Shown here one piece after another: positions 16,910 to 25,723 of a stretch of 64,000 nucleotides of DNA. The DNA is from an uncultured Rhizobium sp. GTDB taxonomy: Bacteria > Pseudomonadota > Alphaproteobacteria > Rhizobiales > Rhizobiaceae. Made by a program: the position numbers and the translations under genes. The stretch covers positions 1 through 64,000 of the forward strand of contig CAMFIF010000002.1 of NCBI GenBank assembly GCA_945952415.1, given 5' to 3'. Each line of letters opens with the position of its first letter. Positions within the stretch are counted from its first letter, which is position 1. The notes under the pieces are model-generated. The model saw nothing but the letters and a program-made list of their open reading frames with translations, was not told where the DNA came from and made no database searches.

Positions 16910-18808
16910 TCACGTCCAGAGGAAATCGCTGGATGTGAGGGAGAGATGGACCGGCAGGGTGGCGATCAGTTTACCGAGAGACCAGAAGCCGCTGTCGTCG
17001 TAATAATAGAGCCCGCCCGTTTCGCTATTATAAACTATGCGATTTTCGTATCTTTCCGCCCGTCCTGTTGTATTGGATGCGAAAGCCTCGGGTGCGAACA
17101 TCCGGGGCGTGGTGCCGAAGGGTGCGGCGGTGAGGCTAACGACGATCGTATCATCCTGCACGCTAAAATCGACGATCCTGTCTGTCCGATAGTCGAACCG
17201 GTAGGCATCAAGACAGAAGCGGTCCTGTCCGCTTCCGCCGGTCAAGGTATCGCTTCCTGGACCACCGGCGAGCGTATCATTGCCGGCGAGGCCGAACAGC
17301 TTGTCGTTTCCCGCCCCTCCCCGGAGGACATTCTGACCGGCATCCCCAGATACCGTATCGTTGAACCCGGTGCCGGTGAGGTTCTCGATCTGAAAGAAAC
17401 GATCTCCCCGCGCCTCGCCCGTATTGGTGGTGGGGGCAGAAAGGCTGACGATGAGGCCGGCTTTCGCCTCCTCGTAGCTGACCGTATCCGAGCCTCCCTG
17501 CCCTTCGAAACGGTCACCCAGCCAGGTTTTGCCGGAAAAGCGGCCTGCGCCACCCATCAGCGTGTCATTGCCCCAGCCGCCGCTGAGGATGTTCACCCCC
17601 TCCCCGCCTTTCAGGATATCGTCGCCGCCGTTGCCATAGAGCCGGTCGTCCCCGCTCAGACCCTGGAGCGTATTGGCGAACTTGTCGCCCGTCAGAACAT
17701 CTGCCGCGGAAGAGCCGGTGAGATTCTCGATGCTCGCGTAGGTGTCCCCGCGGGCGTCTCCGGCGTTCAGCCATGGCGAGGCGAGGTTCGCGGTCACGCC
17801 GAAGGCAGAATCGGCATAGGAGGCGGTATCCGTTCCCGCTCCCCCGTTCAGCAGATCCCCACCGGAACCGCCGAGAAGCGTATCGTTCCCCTCGTTGCCG
17901 TAGAGCTGGTCGGCTCCCTGATTGCCCCGCAGCACATTGGCGATGTCGTTCCCGGTGAGGATATCGTTCGCATAGCCGCCACTGGCATTTTCGATCACGG
18001 TCGAGGGGGAGATGGAGACATTGCCGACATCGCCGTTGATATCGGAAAAACTGCCCGCCTTGAGGCTGATGATGCAGGTTTTCCACGCATTGCCGTAATC
18101 CACCGTGTCGTTGCCGCCCGTATCGTTGATGCAATAGGTGGCATCGGGGTTTACCGCAACATCCGTAAGCCCGCCATAGCAGCGCTCGCCCCGGCCATAG
18201 GTCGTATTGCCCTCATTGACGGAGATCGGGCCGTAGATCTTCCTGATCGCCTCGATATCGGCGATCATCGGCGCCATGAGATAGAGGCTGGTGGCCTTGT
18301 TGCGCGTGTAACTGGACTGGTCGAAATAGGACATGACCGAATATTGCCATGTGTCGATGTCGAAGATCCGGTTGAGCGCATAGGTCGGCGCACCCCAGGA
18401 GGCATCGTAAGGTCCACCATGGGAGAGGCCAAGCGCGTGGCCGATCTCGTGGATCATCGTCTGGAGCCCGTAGCTGCCGACAGCCCAGGGCGTATAGGTC
18501 GCGGAGTTTTCCCAGGCCTTGTCCACATTGATGAAAGACGTGCCGTCGGGATTGTTCGTGCAATAGGCGTCGCTCAACTCATTATCGATGGTGATGTCGG
18601 CAAATCTCGAAGTCGTGATCTGAAACTTGACGCCGGTAAAGGCGGACCAGGCATTCATGGCCCGAAGAGCGGCATCCTTCTGGGCGGGATTGTCGGCGAG
18701 ACCCTCTATGTTGCAGGTGAAGGTTGGCCAGCGATAGCCGAGACCGCCAATGCCGCCGATTTGCGTGACATAATTATCGAACTGACCGCTATCTTTAATC
18801 GCAACCAT
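16910..18808 (-). CDS. Serralysin-like (M10) metalloprotease with RTX repeats, copy 2
   Basis: A 632-residue paralogue of the downstream protease. The zinc motif is HEIGHALGLSH (H120, E121, H124, H130) and the Met-turn SVMSYF is at about residue 159. Shared landmarks with copy 1 include IDTWQYSVMSYF, TYGRGE and YCINDTGG. It has three clusters of RTX repeats (about 300-330, 385-410 and 485-515) separated by spacers that all contain a conserved D-x-IENLTG/S-type sequence. Unlike most RTX proteins exported by type I systems, it has about six cysteines (C32, C83 and others). No signal peptide is present. The substrate is unknown; degradation of host or environmental protein is an inference from the family. 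Confidence 0.92.
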   Translation of the reverse strand: MVAIKDSGQFDNYVTQIGGIGGLGYRWPTFTCNIEGLADNPAQKDAALRAMNAWSAFTGVKFQITTSRFADITIDNELSDAYCTNNPDGTSFINVDKAWENSATYTPWAVGSYGLQTMIHEIGHALGLSHGGPYDASWGAPTYALNRIFDIDTWQYSVMSYFDQSSYTRNKATSLYLMAPMIADIEAIRKIYGPISVNEGNTTYGRGERCYGGLTDVAVNPDATYCINDTGGNDTVDYGNAWKTCIISLKAGSFSDINGDVGNVSISPSTVIENASGGYANDILTGNDIANVLRGNQGADQLYGNEGNDTLLGGSGGDLLNGGAGTDTASYADSAFGVTANLASPWLNAGDARGDTYASIENLTGSSAADVLTGDKFANTLQGLSGDDRLYGNGGDDILKGGEGVNILSGGWGNDTLMGGAGRFSGKTWLGDRFEGQGGSDTVSYEEAKAGLIVSLSAPTTNTGEARGDRFFQIENLTGTGFNDTVSGDAGQNVLRGGAGNDKLFGLAGNDTLAGGPGSDTLTGGSGQDRFCLDAYRFDYRTDRIVDFSVQDDTIVVSLTAAPFGTTPRMFAPEAFASNTTGRAERYENRIVYNSETGGLYYYDDSGFWSLGKLIATLPVHLSLTSSDFLWT

Positions 18809-18848
18809 GGCACCCGCTCGCAGAAAGGCTTTTCATAAACCGCCTCTT

Positions 18849-18878
18849 ATTTAGCATTGGTAAATTGAAAACGGTCAA
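18849..18878 (-). promoter_or_regulatory. Promoter of metalloprotease copy 2
   Basis: The minus strand has TTGACC (18873-18878), an 18-nt spacer and CTAAAT (18849-18854). The predicted start is about 35 nt upstream of the ATG at 18808. Confidence 0.5.
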
Positions 18879-18910
18879 CTCACTTTCTACGTGCAGTGCG
18901 GATGGCGCCA

Positions 18911-18943
18911 AAGAAAAAGGCGGCTGCCCGTGCAACCGCCTTT
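18911..18943 (-). terminator. Terminator of gatB
   Basis: The minus strand carries AAAGGCGG / CCGCCTTT (18936-18943 with 18916-18923), a 12-nt inner part with extra pairing, and a following TTTTTCTT. It lies 30 nt past the gatB stop. Confidence 0.85.
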
Positions 18944-18973
18944 CTTCATGTGAGCGGGCCCTGACCGGGCGGC

Positions 18974-20479
18974 TTATTCGTCGACGATGCCGAGCTTTTC
19001 CTTCACCAGCGCCTGCAGCGCCTGCGGGTTCGCCTTGCCGCCGGTGGCCTTCATGACCTGACCGACGAACCAGCCGGCCAGCGTCGGCTTCGCCTTGGCC
19101 TGGGCGACCTTGTCCGGGTTGGCAGCGATGACCTCATCGATCGCCTTTTCGATGGCACCCGTATCGGTGACCTGCTTCATGCCACGGGATTCGACGATTT
19201 CAGCGGGATCGCCGCCTTCGCTCCAGACGATCTCGAAGAGATCCTTGGCGAGCTTGCCGGAGATGGTGCCGGCCTTGATCAGGTCGATGATGCCGCCAAG
19301 CTGGGCGGGGGAAACCGGAGTCTCTTCAATGGCTTTGCCGGCTTTGTTCAAGGCGCCCAGCAGGGCGTTGATGACCCAGTTCTCAGCCGCCTGGCCGTCG
19401 CGCCGCTCGGCAACGGCCTCGAAATAATCGGCAATCGCCTTTTCCGACACAAGCACCGAGGCGTCATAGATGGTGAGGCCCAACTCGCGCACGAAGCGCT
19501 CCTTCTTGTCATCCGGCAGTTCCGGCAGGTGCTGGCGCAGCGCCTCGACGAAGGCATCGTCGAATTCCAGCGGCAGCAGGTCCGGATCGGGGAAGTAGCG
19601 ATAATCATGCGCGTCTTCCTTCGAGCGCATGGAGCGGGTCTCGCCCTTGCCGGGATCGAAGAGGCGGGTCTCCTGGTCGATGGTGCCGCCATCCTCCAGA
19701 ATGCCGATCTGGCGGCGCGCTTCATATTCGATTGCCTGGCCGACGAAGCGGATGGAGTTGACGTTCTTGATCTCGCAGCGCGTGCCGAATTCCCCGCCCG
19801 GGCGACGGACGGAAACGTTGACATCGGCGCGCATGGAGCCTTCGTCCATGTTGCCGTCGCAGGTGCCGAGATAGCGCAGGATCGTGCGCAGCTTGGTGAG
19901 ATAGGCCTTCGCCTCGTCGGAAGAGCGCATGTCCGGCTTGGAAACGATTTCCATCAGCGCGACGCCGGAGCGGTTCAGGTCGACGAAGGACATGGTGGGG
20001 TGCTGGTCATGCATGGACTTGCCGGCATCCTGTTCCAGGTGCAGGCGTTCGATGCCGATCTCCACGTCCTCGAACTGGCCCTTGCGGTCCGGTCCGATGG
20101 AAATGACGATCTTACCCTCACCGACGATCGGGTCCTTGAACTGGGAGATCTGGTAGCCCTGCGGCAGGTCCGGATAGAAGTAGTTCTTGCGATCGAAGAT
20201 CGAGCGGTTGTTGATCTTGGCCTTGAGGCCCAGACCGGTGCGCACCGCCTGCTTCACGCATTCCTCGTTGATCACGGGCAGCATGCCGGGCATGGCGGCA
20301 TCGACCAGCGAAACGTTGGAATTCGGAGCGGAGCCGAAGGCGGTGGACGCGCCGGAGAACAGCTTGGACTGGCTGAGCACCTGGGCATGGACTTCCATGC
20401 CGATTACCACTTCCCAGTCGCCAGTGGCACCGGGAATGAAACGCTTCGGATCGGGCGTGCGAACATCAACAATGGTCAT
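18974..20479 (-). CDS. gatB: Aspartyl/glutamyl-tRNA amidotransferase subunit B
   Basis: GatB is the kinase and tRNA-binding part of the GatCAB complex, which amidates misacylated Glu-tRNA(Gln) and Asp-tRNA(Asn). The start at 20479 gives [15 protein letters not shown] and 501 residues; an upstream extension to 20632 is not family-like. The amidotransferase cradle begins [21 protein letters not shown] and includes [38 protein letters not shown] and RCEIKNVNS are further signatures. A helical YqeY-like tail occupies about 350-501. It lies downstream of gatC and gatA but is separated from gatA by a GNAT gene and a hairpin. Confidence 0.96.
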   Translation of the reverse strand: MTIVDVRTPDPKRFIPGATGDWEVVIGMEVHAQVLSQSKLFSGASTAFGSAPNSNVSLVDAAMPGMLPVINEECVKQAVRTGLGLKAKINNRSIFDRKNYFYPDLPQGYQISQFKDPIVGEGKIVISIGPDRKGQFEDVEIGIERLHLEQDAGKSMHDQHPTMSFVDLNRSGVALMEIVSKPDMRSSDEAKAYLTKLRTILRYLGTCDGNMDEGSMRADVNVSVRRPGGEFGTRCEIKNVNSIRFVGQAIEYEARRQIGILEDGGTIDQETRLFDPGKGETRSMRSKEDAHDYRYFPDPDLLPLEFDDAFVEALRQHLPELPDDKKERFVRELGLTIYDASVLVSEKAIADYFEAVAERRDGQAAENWVINALLGALNKAGKAIEETPVSPAQLGGIIDLIKAGTISGKLAKDLFEIVWSEGGDPAEIVESRGMKQVTDTGAIEKAIDEVIAANPDKVAQAKAKPTLAGWFVGQVMKATGGKANPQALQALVKEKLGIVDE

Positions 20480-20561
20480 GGACTTCTCTTCGAAATCGGG
20501 AGTTTTATGAAGTCGTGAGGTAGAGGAATTATCGGCCCGGCGCAAGGCTTTGCGGCAGGGA

Positions 20562-21071
20562 TCAACGGTTCGGCCCGTAGGGCTCGGGATCGTCGGGAAG
20601 GAGCTGCCGGATGAGACCCACCGATTCCACATCGCGGTCTACCTTGGGCTGATAGGCAACCGACAGCCAGCTGATGCGATAGCCCTGGCTTTCGAAGAAG
20701 GCGACCGCCTGATTGTTGCGCGCATGGGTTTGTACTGCCGCCTTATGCAGTCCCTGCACGATCATTTCCGCCTCGACTGAGGCGAGAAGCGCCTTGCCCA
20801 GCCCCTGCCGCTGATAGACGGGATCGATCCAGAAATCGGTGATGTTCTCGTCAAGCCTTTCGCGCGCCGCCCAGCCGGCACTGACGCCGTTCTTTTCCAC
20901 CACGGTGATGGTCAGCCATGCGGAAGCAGTGAAATTTCGAAAGGCCATGCGCGCGCTTTGGAGCATGGAGCCCGTTTCACCGATGCGGGAAAGCGCCTGG
21001 TTCCAGGATCGAAGACCGATCTCCGCCAGTTCCTCGCCATCATCCTCTCGCGCGTTTCTGAGTGTGATCAT
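20562..21071 (-). CDS. GNAT-family N-acetyltransferase between gatA and gatB
   Basis: A GNAT acetyltransferase of 169 residues. The acetyl-CoA loop is visible in [22 protein letters not shown] (QRQGLG), with a following [19 protein letters not shown] that matches motif B. The N-terminus is [20 protein letters not shown]. It sits inside the gatC-A-B run on the same strand, 82 nt upstream of gatB and 170 nt downstream of gatA. A stable hairpin in the latter gap suggests it is not simply part of the gat transcript. The substrate is unknown. Confidence 0.85.
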   Translation of the reverse strand: MITLRNAREDDGEELAEIGLRSWNQALSRIGETGSMLQSARMAFRNFTASAWLTITVVEKNGVSAGWAARERLDENITDFWIDPVYQRQGLGKALLASVEAEMIVQGLHKAAVQTHARNNQAVAFFESQGYRISWLSVAYQPKVDRDVESVGLIRQLLPDDPEPYGPNR

Positions 21072-21211
21072 GCACGCTGCCCCGCCTTGTCGAAGTAGAG
21101 CACTGACAGGCGGATATTTCCAGATGGTTGCAGCGGCTTTCGCGGCTTTTTCCGCAAGGATGACGCAAAGTGCGGGTCAGGCGGGGCCGCGCCTTCATCG
21201 GAGCGGCAAAC

Positions 21212-21233
21212 GGCGCGCGGATGACCGCGCGCC
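21212..21233 (-). terminator. GC hairpin after gatA
   Basis: A perfect 9-bp stem, GGCGCGCGG / CCGCGCGCC, with a 4-nt loop lies 9 nt past the gatA stop. On the minus strand it is followed only by GTTTGCC, so termination may be partial. Confidence 0.5.
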
Positions 21234-21241
21234 ACGCATTC

Positions 21242-22723
21242 TTACCACCACTTCGGCGCAGTGAAGGTGCCGGCGGCCTTTTCGATCACATGGGCCGTCT
21301 TGAAGAGGGTTTCCTCCTCGAAAGGCTTGCCGATGAGCTGCAGCCCGAGCGGCAGGCCCTTGGAATCGAGACCGGCGGGCACCGCAAGGCCCGGCAGGCC
21401 GGCCATGTTCACGGTCACTGTGAAGATGTCGTTCAGGTACATCTTCACCGGATCGGCAGCGAGTTCCTTGTCGCCGATGGCGAAGGCAGAGGACGGCGTT
21501 GCCGGGGTGAGGATGGCATCGACACCCGCATGGAAGGCCTGCTCGAAATCGCGCTTGATCAGCGTGCGGACCTTCTGGGCGCGAATGTAATAGGCATCGT
21601 AATAGCCGGCGGAGAGCACATAGGTGCCGATCATGATTCGGCGCTTCACTTCCTTGCCGAAGCCCGCGGCGCGGGTCTTCTCGTACATGTCGGCAATGTC
21701 CTTGCCGTCGACGCGAAGGCCGTAGCGGACGCCGTCATAGCGGGCGAGGTTGGACGAGGCTTCTGCCGGGGCGACGATGTAATAGGCCGGCAGGGCATAT
21801 TTGGTGTGCGGCAGGGAGATGTCGACGATCTCGGCGCCCGCATCCTTCAGCCAGGCAATGCCCTGCTGCCAGAGCGTTTCGACCTCGGCCGGCATGCCCT
21901 CCACGCGGTATTCGCGCGGAATGCCGATCTTCATGCCTTTTACCGACTGGCCAAGCGCGGCTTCGTAATCCGGCACGGGCAGGTCGACGGAGGTCGTGTC
22001 CTTGGCATCAGTGCTCGCCATGGATTTCAGCAGGATCGCGCAGTCGCGCACGTCGCGGGCGATCGGGCCGGCCTGGTCCAGCGACGAGGCGAAGGCGGCG
22101 ATGCCCCAGCGGGAGCAGCGGCCATAGGTGGGCTTGATGCCGACGGTGCCGGTGAAGGCCGCCGGCTGGCGGATGGAGCCGCCGGTATCCGTGGCGGTCG
22201 CGCCGGCGCAAAGATGGGCGGCAACGGCCGCTGCAGAGCCACCGGAGGAGCCGCCTGGCACCAGCTTCTCGTCGGAACCCTTGGCCCGCCAGGGGTTGAC
22301 GACCGGGCCGTAATAGGAGGTCTCGTTGGACGAGCCCATGGCGAATTCGTCCATGTTCAGCTTGCCAAGCATCACGGCGCCGTCATTCCAGAGGTTCTGG
22401 GTGACGGTCGATTCGTAGCGGGGCTTGAAGCCGTCGAGAATATGGCTGCAGGCCTGGGTGTGCTCGCCTTCCGTGGCAAAGAGATCCTTAATGCCGAGCG
22501 GAATGCCCTCGAGCGCGCCGGCCTTTCCGGCAGCGATGCGCTCGTCGGATGCCCTGGCCATGGCACGGGCCTTTTCCGGCGTGACCGAAATGAAGGCATT
22601 GAAGGCAGGATTGGCGGCCTCGATTGCGGCGAGATAGGCATCCGTCAGTTCGACAGCGGTGATCTCGCGGGCGCGGAGCTTGTCGCGGGCGTCGGCAATG
22701 GTGAGGCTGGTCAGTTCGCTCAT
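21242..22723 (-). CDS. gatA: Glutamyl-tRNA(Gln) amidotransferase subunit A
   Basis: GatA hydrolyses glutamine and supplies ammonia to GatB. The 493 residues contain the amidase signature: catalytic lysine in [14 protein letters not shown], and the Gly/Ser-rich [15 protein letters not shown] with the cis-Ser and nucleophilic Ser of the Ser-cisSer-Lys triad in the stretch ending [14 protein letters not shown]. It begins [20 protein letters not shown]. It follows gatC by 57 nt and is probably cotranscribed with it. Confidence 0.97.
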   Translation of the reverse strand: MSELTSLTIADARDKLRAREITAVELTDAYLAAIEAANPAFNAFISVTPEKARAMARASDERIAAGKAGALEGIPLGIKDLFATEGEHTQACSHILDGFKPRYESTVTQNLWNDGAVMLGKLNMDEFAMGSSNETSYYGPVVNPWRAKGSDEKLVPGGSSGGSAAAVAAHLCAGATATDTGGSIRQPAAFTGTVGIKPTYGRCSRWGIAAFASSLDQAGPIARDVRDCAILLKSMASTDAKDTTSVDLPVPDYEAALGQSVKGMKIGIPREYRVEGMPAEVETLWQQGIAWLKDAGAEIVDISLPHTKYALPAYYIVAPAEASSNLARYDGVRYGLRVDGKDIADMYEKTRAAGFGKEVKRRIMIGTYVLSAGYYDAYYIRAQKVRTLIKRDFEQAFHAGVDAILTPATPSSAFAIGDKELAADPVKMYLNDIFTVTVNMAGLPGLAVPAGLDSKGLPLGLQLIGKPFEEETLFKTAHVIEKAAGTFTAPKWW

Positions 22724-22780
22724 GGGAATGGTTCGCTTTAAGTAAGGTCTAAAGGCGGGCGGCGAAGGCGGTGGTGCGGC

Positions 22781-23068
22781 TTATTCCACGACCTTGGGCA
22801 CCAGGAAGAAATTCTGCTCGGTCGAGGGGGCATTGGCGACGATGTCAGCCGCCTTGTCTCCGTCGGTTACGGCGTCGATGCGCTTCTTCATGGCCATGGG
22901 CGTGACGGAGGTCATCGGCTCGACGCCCTCCACATCCACCTCGGCCAGCTGTTCGACGAAGCCGAGAATGCCGTTCAGTTCGCCAGTCATGCGCTCGGCT
23001 TCGTCCTCCGGGAGGGCGATACGGGCCAGTCGCGCCACGCGCTTCACGGTAGCAAGGTCTACGGACAT
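22781..23068 (-). CDS. gatC: Glutamyl-tRNA(Gln) amidotransferase subunit C
   Basis: GatC is the small belt-like subunit that holds GatA and GatB together. The 95 residues start [23 protein letters not shown], the typical first helix. They continue with [25 protein letters not shown] and end with the family's [10 protein letters not shown]. It is the first gene of the gat cluster. A sigma-70-like promoter lies just upstream. Confidence 0.97.
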   Translation of the reverse strand: MSVDLATVKRVARLARIALPEDEAERMTGELNGILGFVEQLAEVDVEGVEPMTSVTPMAMKKRIDAVTDGDKAADIVANAPSTEQNFFLVPKVVE

Positions 23069-23098
23069 CAGAATACTCCGGCTCTTTTAGTCAGACCC

Positions 23099-23127
23099 GC
23101 TATAATGGGCCGCATCGCGTGGCGCAA
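23099..23127 (-). promoter_or_regulatory. Probable gatCA promoter
   Basis: The minus strand reads TTGCGC (23122-23127), 17 nt, TATAGC (23099-23104). The predicted start is about 25 nt upstream of the gatC ATG. Confidence 0.45.
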
Positions 23128-23137
23128 CGGGGTTTTG

Positions 23138-23842
23138 TCAGACGCTCACCGATCCGCCGGCAGCGGGCGTCTCGATCTTCACCTTCACGCCCTCCATGGC
23201 GGCGATGAAGGTCTCCGGCGTCTGGTCGATGATCGGGAAGGATCCGTAGTGGCAGGGCAGGATGGTGGAGAAGTTGAAATAGCGCTGGCAGGCAAGCGCC
23301 GCGACTGCTCCACCCATGGTAAACCGGTCGCCGATCGGCACCAGGCCGATATCCGGCTGATGCAGCTCGTTGATAAGGGCCATGTCGGAGAAAATGTCCG
23401 TATCGCCCATATGGAAAAGCGTCGGCTCGTCGTCGAAGTGGAACATGATGCCGTTGGCATTGCCGAGCGAGTGGGAGACGCCATCCTCGGTAATCGCAGC
23501 GGAGGAATGCAGCGCATTGGTGAAGGTGGCGGAGAAGCCGTCGAGGCGGATGGTGCCGCCCGTATTGCCGGGCTCGTATTTCTTCAGGCCCTTCATGGCC
23601 AGCCACATGCACAGATCGAAATTGGCCACAACGGGAATATCGGCCTCGCGGGCGATTTCGAGCGTATCGCCCACATGGTCGGAATGGCCGTGGGTGAGCA
23701 CGATATGGGTGATCCCCTTCACCGCATCCTTGCGATCGATCCCGGCAAAGGCGGGATTGCCGGAAAAGAAGGGGTCGACCAGAATATTGGCGCGGGCGGT
23801 GTCAAGGCGGAAGGCCGAATGGCCGAGCCAGGTGATCTTCAT
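23138..23842 (-). CDS. Metal-dependent hydrolase, metallo-beta-lactamase fold (UPF0173)
   Basis: A 234-residue member of the UPF0173/YtkL group, whose biological substrate is unknown. The N-terminal [14 protein letters not shown] is characteristic of the group. The metal-binding motif is [11 protein letters not shown] (HxHxDH). Further ligands come from the [10 protein letters not shown] aspartate and the CHYGSFP histidine near the C-terminus. It stands between gatC and ruvX as a single gene on the minus strand, upstream of no clear operon partner. Confidence 0.88.
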   Translation of the reverse strand: MKITWLGHSAFRLDTARANILVDPFFSGNPAFAGIDRKDAVKGITHIVLTHGHSDHVGDTLEIAREADIPVVANFDLCMWLAMKGLKKYEPGNTGGTIRLDGFSATFTNALHSSAAITEDGVSHSLGNANGIMFHFDDEPTLFHMGDTDIFSDMALINELHQPDIGLVPIGDRFTMGGAVAALACQRYFNFSTILPCHYGSFPIIDQTPETFIAAMEGVKVKIETPAAGGSVSV

Positions 23843-23952
23843 GATAAGCGTTCCCTCGGGATGACTTCGTTCCTGTCACAGGTTATCAGGCGGGAGGAGG
23901 CGGCTGCAAAGCCCCCTCGCCCGTTTAATTAGAGGAGCAGTGGAAAAATCCC

Positions 23953-24444
23953 ATGGCGGTTCTGACGATCGAGGAGCTGGCGGACGCGCTGCAGCCGGGC
24001 ATGCCGCTGGCGGGGCTGGACCTCGGCACCAAAACCATAGGGCTTTCGGTCTCCGATCTCGGGCGGCGCTTCTCCTCGCCCCGCCCCGTGCTGAAGCGGG
24101 TGAAGTTCACCAAGGATGCCGAGGTGCTGCTGGCCTTTGCCGCAAAGGAGAAGATCGCCGCCTTCATCATCGGCCTTCCCGTCAACATGGACGGTTCCGA
24201 AGGGCCGCGGGTGCAGGCCACGCGCGCCTTCGTGCGGCTGATGGGCGAAAAGACGCAGATACCGTTCGTCTACTGGGACGAGCGGCTGTCGACGGTGGCG
24301 GCCGAGCGGGCGCTTCTGGAAATGGACGTCTCGCGCGCCAAGCGCGCCGAACGGATCGATTCGGCGGCGGCGAGCTTCATTCTTCAGGGAGCGCTGGACA
24401 GGCTTTCGTCGCTCGCCAGAGACCGCGAGGGGTTTTCCGGGTAG
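23953..24444 (+). CDS. ruvX: Putative pre-16S rRNA nuclease / Holliday junction resolvase YqgF
   Basis: RuvX/YqgF has an RNase H-like fold and helps mature the 5' end of 16S rRNA; a role in resolving junctions has also been proposed. The 163 residues carry the first acidic motif, [18 protein letters not shown] central [16 protein letters not shown] follows, then the [14 protein letters not shown] segment. The final acidic residue is in [17 protein letters not shown]. It overlaps the end of the convergent DUF6105 gene by 61 nt. The 5' GAGGAG is about 15 nt from the ATG, rather far for a ribosome-binding site. Confidence 0.93.
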   Translation: MAVLTIEELADALQPGMPLAGLDLGTKTIGLSVSDLGRRFSSPRPVLKRVKFTKDAEVLLAFAAKEKIAAFIIGLPVNMDGSEGPRVQATRAFVRLMGEKTQIPFVYWDERLSTVAAERALLEMDVSRAKRAERIDSAAASFILQGALDRLSSLARDREGFSG

Positions 24445-24713
24445 CGGTTGCGCCACCAGGCGGCAATCTGCCTGCGGCGGCGGAAGCCGATGATGGCAAA
24501 AAGCAGGATGCTGTCGACCACGACGGCGCGGGCGACGAGACCGGGAAGGATTTCCGGCGGCAGGCCGAGGATACGTCCATAGATCTGGAAGACCAGGTCA
24601 TGCGTCTGCCGGGTGAGCATGAAGAAGCCGAAATTCATGTCGTAGTAGGACAGGCCGTACCACGTGCCCAGAAGCAGGATTGGGCCTGCCCAGAAAACCA
24701 GAAACCACTTCAT
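24384..24713 (-). CDS. Small membrane protein, probably DUF6105
   Basis: A 109-residue protein with two hydrophobic segments (about 2-22, [21 protein letters not shown], and about 60-76, [16 protein letters not shown]). Between them is a conserved-looking stretch, [20 protein letters not shown]. It ends in a basic, Ser-rich tail. I recall similar proteins from rhizobia grouped as DUF6105, with no function. Its ATG overlaps the stop of the preceding small gene as ATGA, so the two are translationally coupled. Its 3' end overlaps that of ruvX on the other strand. Confidence 0.75.
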   Translation of the reverse strand: MKWFLVFWAGPILLLGTWYGLSYYDMNFGFFMLTRQTHDLVFQIYGRILGLPPEILPGLVARAVVVDSILLFAIIGFRRRRQIAAWWRNRYPENPSRSLASDESLSSAP

Positions 24714-24883
24714 CGGCTCAGTCCTTTCATGCGCATCATCCGCATGTCGGTGGAACCCAGCCAGCGCAAACCTGCCAGCAGGGGCATGATCGCTGCGGGC
24801 ACGGCGATATCCTTTGCCAGAAAGGCAAAGAAGACCACCAAGACAGTCAGAAGAGTCATTCTTCCGGGCATCGCGTCGACCAT
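24710..24883 (-). CDS. Small hydrophobic membrane protein, coupled to the DUF6105 gene
   Basis: About 57 residues from the ATG at 24883. One strongly hydrophobic region (TLLTVLVVFFAFLAKDIAVP and AAIMPLLAGL) is followed by a basic tail, [11 protein letters not shown]. The stop overlaps the next ATG (ATGA at 24710-24713), which is the main evidence that this is a real gene. The start is uncertain: in-frame ATGs are also at 24871 and 24859, and none has a convincing ribosome-binding site. A TTAA-N7-TTAA motif lies immediately upstream. Confidence 0.6.
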   Translation of the reverse strand: MVDAMPGRMTLLTVLVVFFAFLAKDIAVPAAIMPLLAGLRWLGSTDMRMMRMKGLSR

Positions 24884-24885
24884 GG

Positions 24886-24900
24886 TTAACAAATCGTTAA
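24886..24900 (-). promoter_or_regulatory. CtrA-type site TTAA-N7-TTAA
   Basis: The minus strand reads TTAACGATTTGTTAA, an exact match to the alphaproteobacterial CtrA full-site consensus. It lies directly upstream of the small membrane-protein pair. No promoter hexamers are clear beside it. One such match could occur by chance in 64 kb. Confidence 0.35.
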
Positions 24901-24994
24901 TACACTCTGGTCGTTTCCGCCGCGGGGCGCAATGAAAACCGCCCAATATGGTTAACGGCGGGCGGTGGCTGTGGGAAACCTCCGGCCCCTCGCC

Positions 24995-25624
24995 TCAGCC
25001 ATAGACGCCGTGCACCAGCCGCTTCAGCGCCGCGCGCACCTTGTCCCAGTCCTTTTCCGTCTTCAGGCTGACTCCTGCAAAGCGGCCCGTCGTAACGGAG
25101 GCCAGCACCAGCTGCTGGATGGCGGCAATGACCAGGGCATTCAGCGTTACCGTGTCGGTGCCCTTTGGCGGCTGCATGCTGCCGCGCATGCGCTCCAGCC
25201 AGCCGGCAAGCGCCTTGGAGCGCGCTTCCGACAGGCGTCGCACCTGCTCGGTTTCTTCCGCGAGTTCCCAGGCGGCAATCTGCCGGACCAGCGGGTCGGC
25301 CCGCAGCGCATCGAGGTAAAGGAGCGCCAGCCGCTCCATCAGGTCGCCATAGGTCAGAAGGAACATGCCGCCGGAATCTTCGGGGATATGGGTTTTCACC
25401 CAGTCGCCGAGATCGCCGCCGATCGCTTCCATGAGGCCGTCCAGACCGCCGAAATAGCGGTAGATCAGCTGCTTGTCACAGCCGGCGCGGCGCGCGACCG
25501 CATTGATGCCGAAGAGGCGGAAACCGTCCTCCGCGAGAACCGTCTTGCCGGCGGCCAGAATGCGCGCGGCTGTTGCGGCCCGGTCCTTGACCGGTCGTTC
25601 CCTTACGAGCTGATCGTCCATCAT
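24995..25624 (-). CDS. TetR-family transcriptional regulator
   Basis: A one-domain repressor-type protein of about 209 residues. The N-terminal helix-turn-helix reads RILAAGKTVLAEDGFRLFG followed by INAVARRAGCDKQLIYRYFGG, ending in the classic YRYF recognition helix. The C-terminal ligand domain is variable and gives no ligand clue. The ATG at 25624 is chosen over a GTG three codons upstream. It is 99 nt downstream of the AidB-like gene on the same strand, so it may control that gene or be its cotranscribed partner; this is inference. Confidence 0.88.
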   Translation of the reverse strand: MMDDQLVRERPVKDRAATAARILAAGKTVLAEDGFRLFGINAVARRAGCDKQLIYRYFGGLDGLMEAIGGDLGDWVKTHIPEDSGGMFLLTYGDLMERLALLYLDALRADPLVRQIAAWELAEETEQVRRLSEARSKALAGWLERMRGSMQPPKGTDTVTLNALVIAAIQQLVLASVTTGRFAGVSLKTEKDWDKVRAALKRLVHGVYG

Positions 25625-25723
25625 TACCCCCACTCGGCTCTGTCACCGGGCGGTGATTATGAGGGTTAACAATTCCTTTCAAGCGCGGGCTTGGATTTTC
25701 AACAGGAAGCGGAGCGCACCGGA

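Noticed and set aside
14523..18973. A genomic island or phage remnant around the metalloproteases
   Set aside because: No integrase, transposase, tRNA target or flanking direct repeats are visible; only the protease pair looks accessory.
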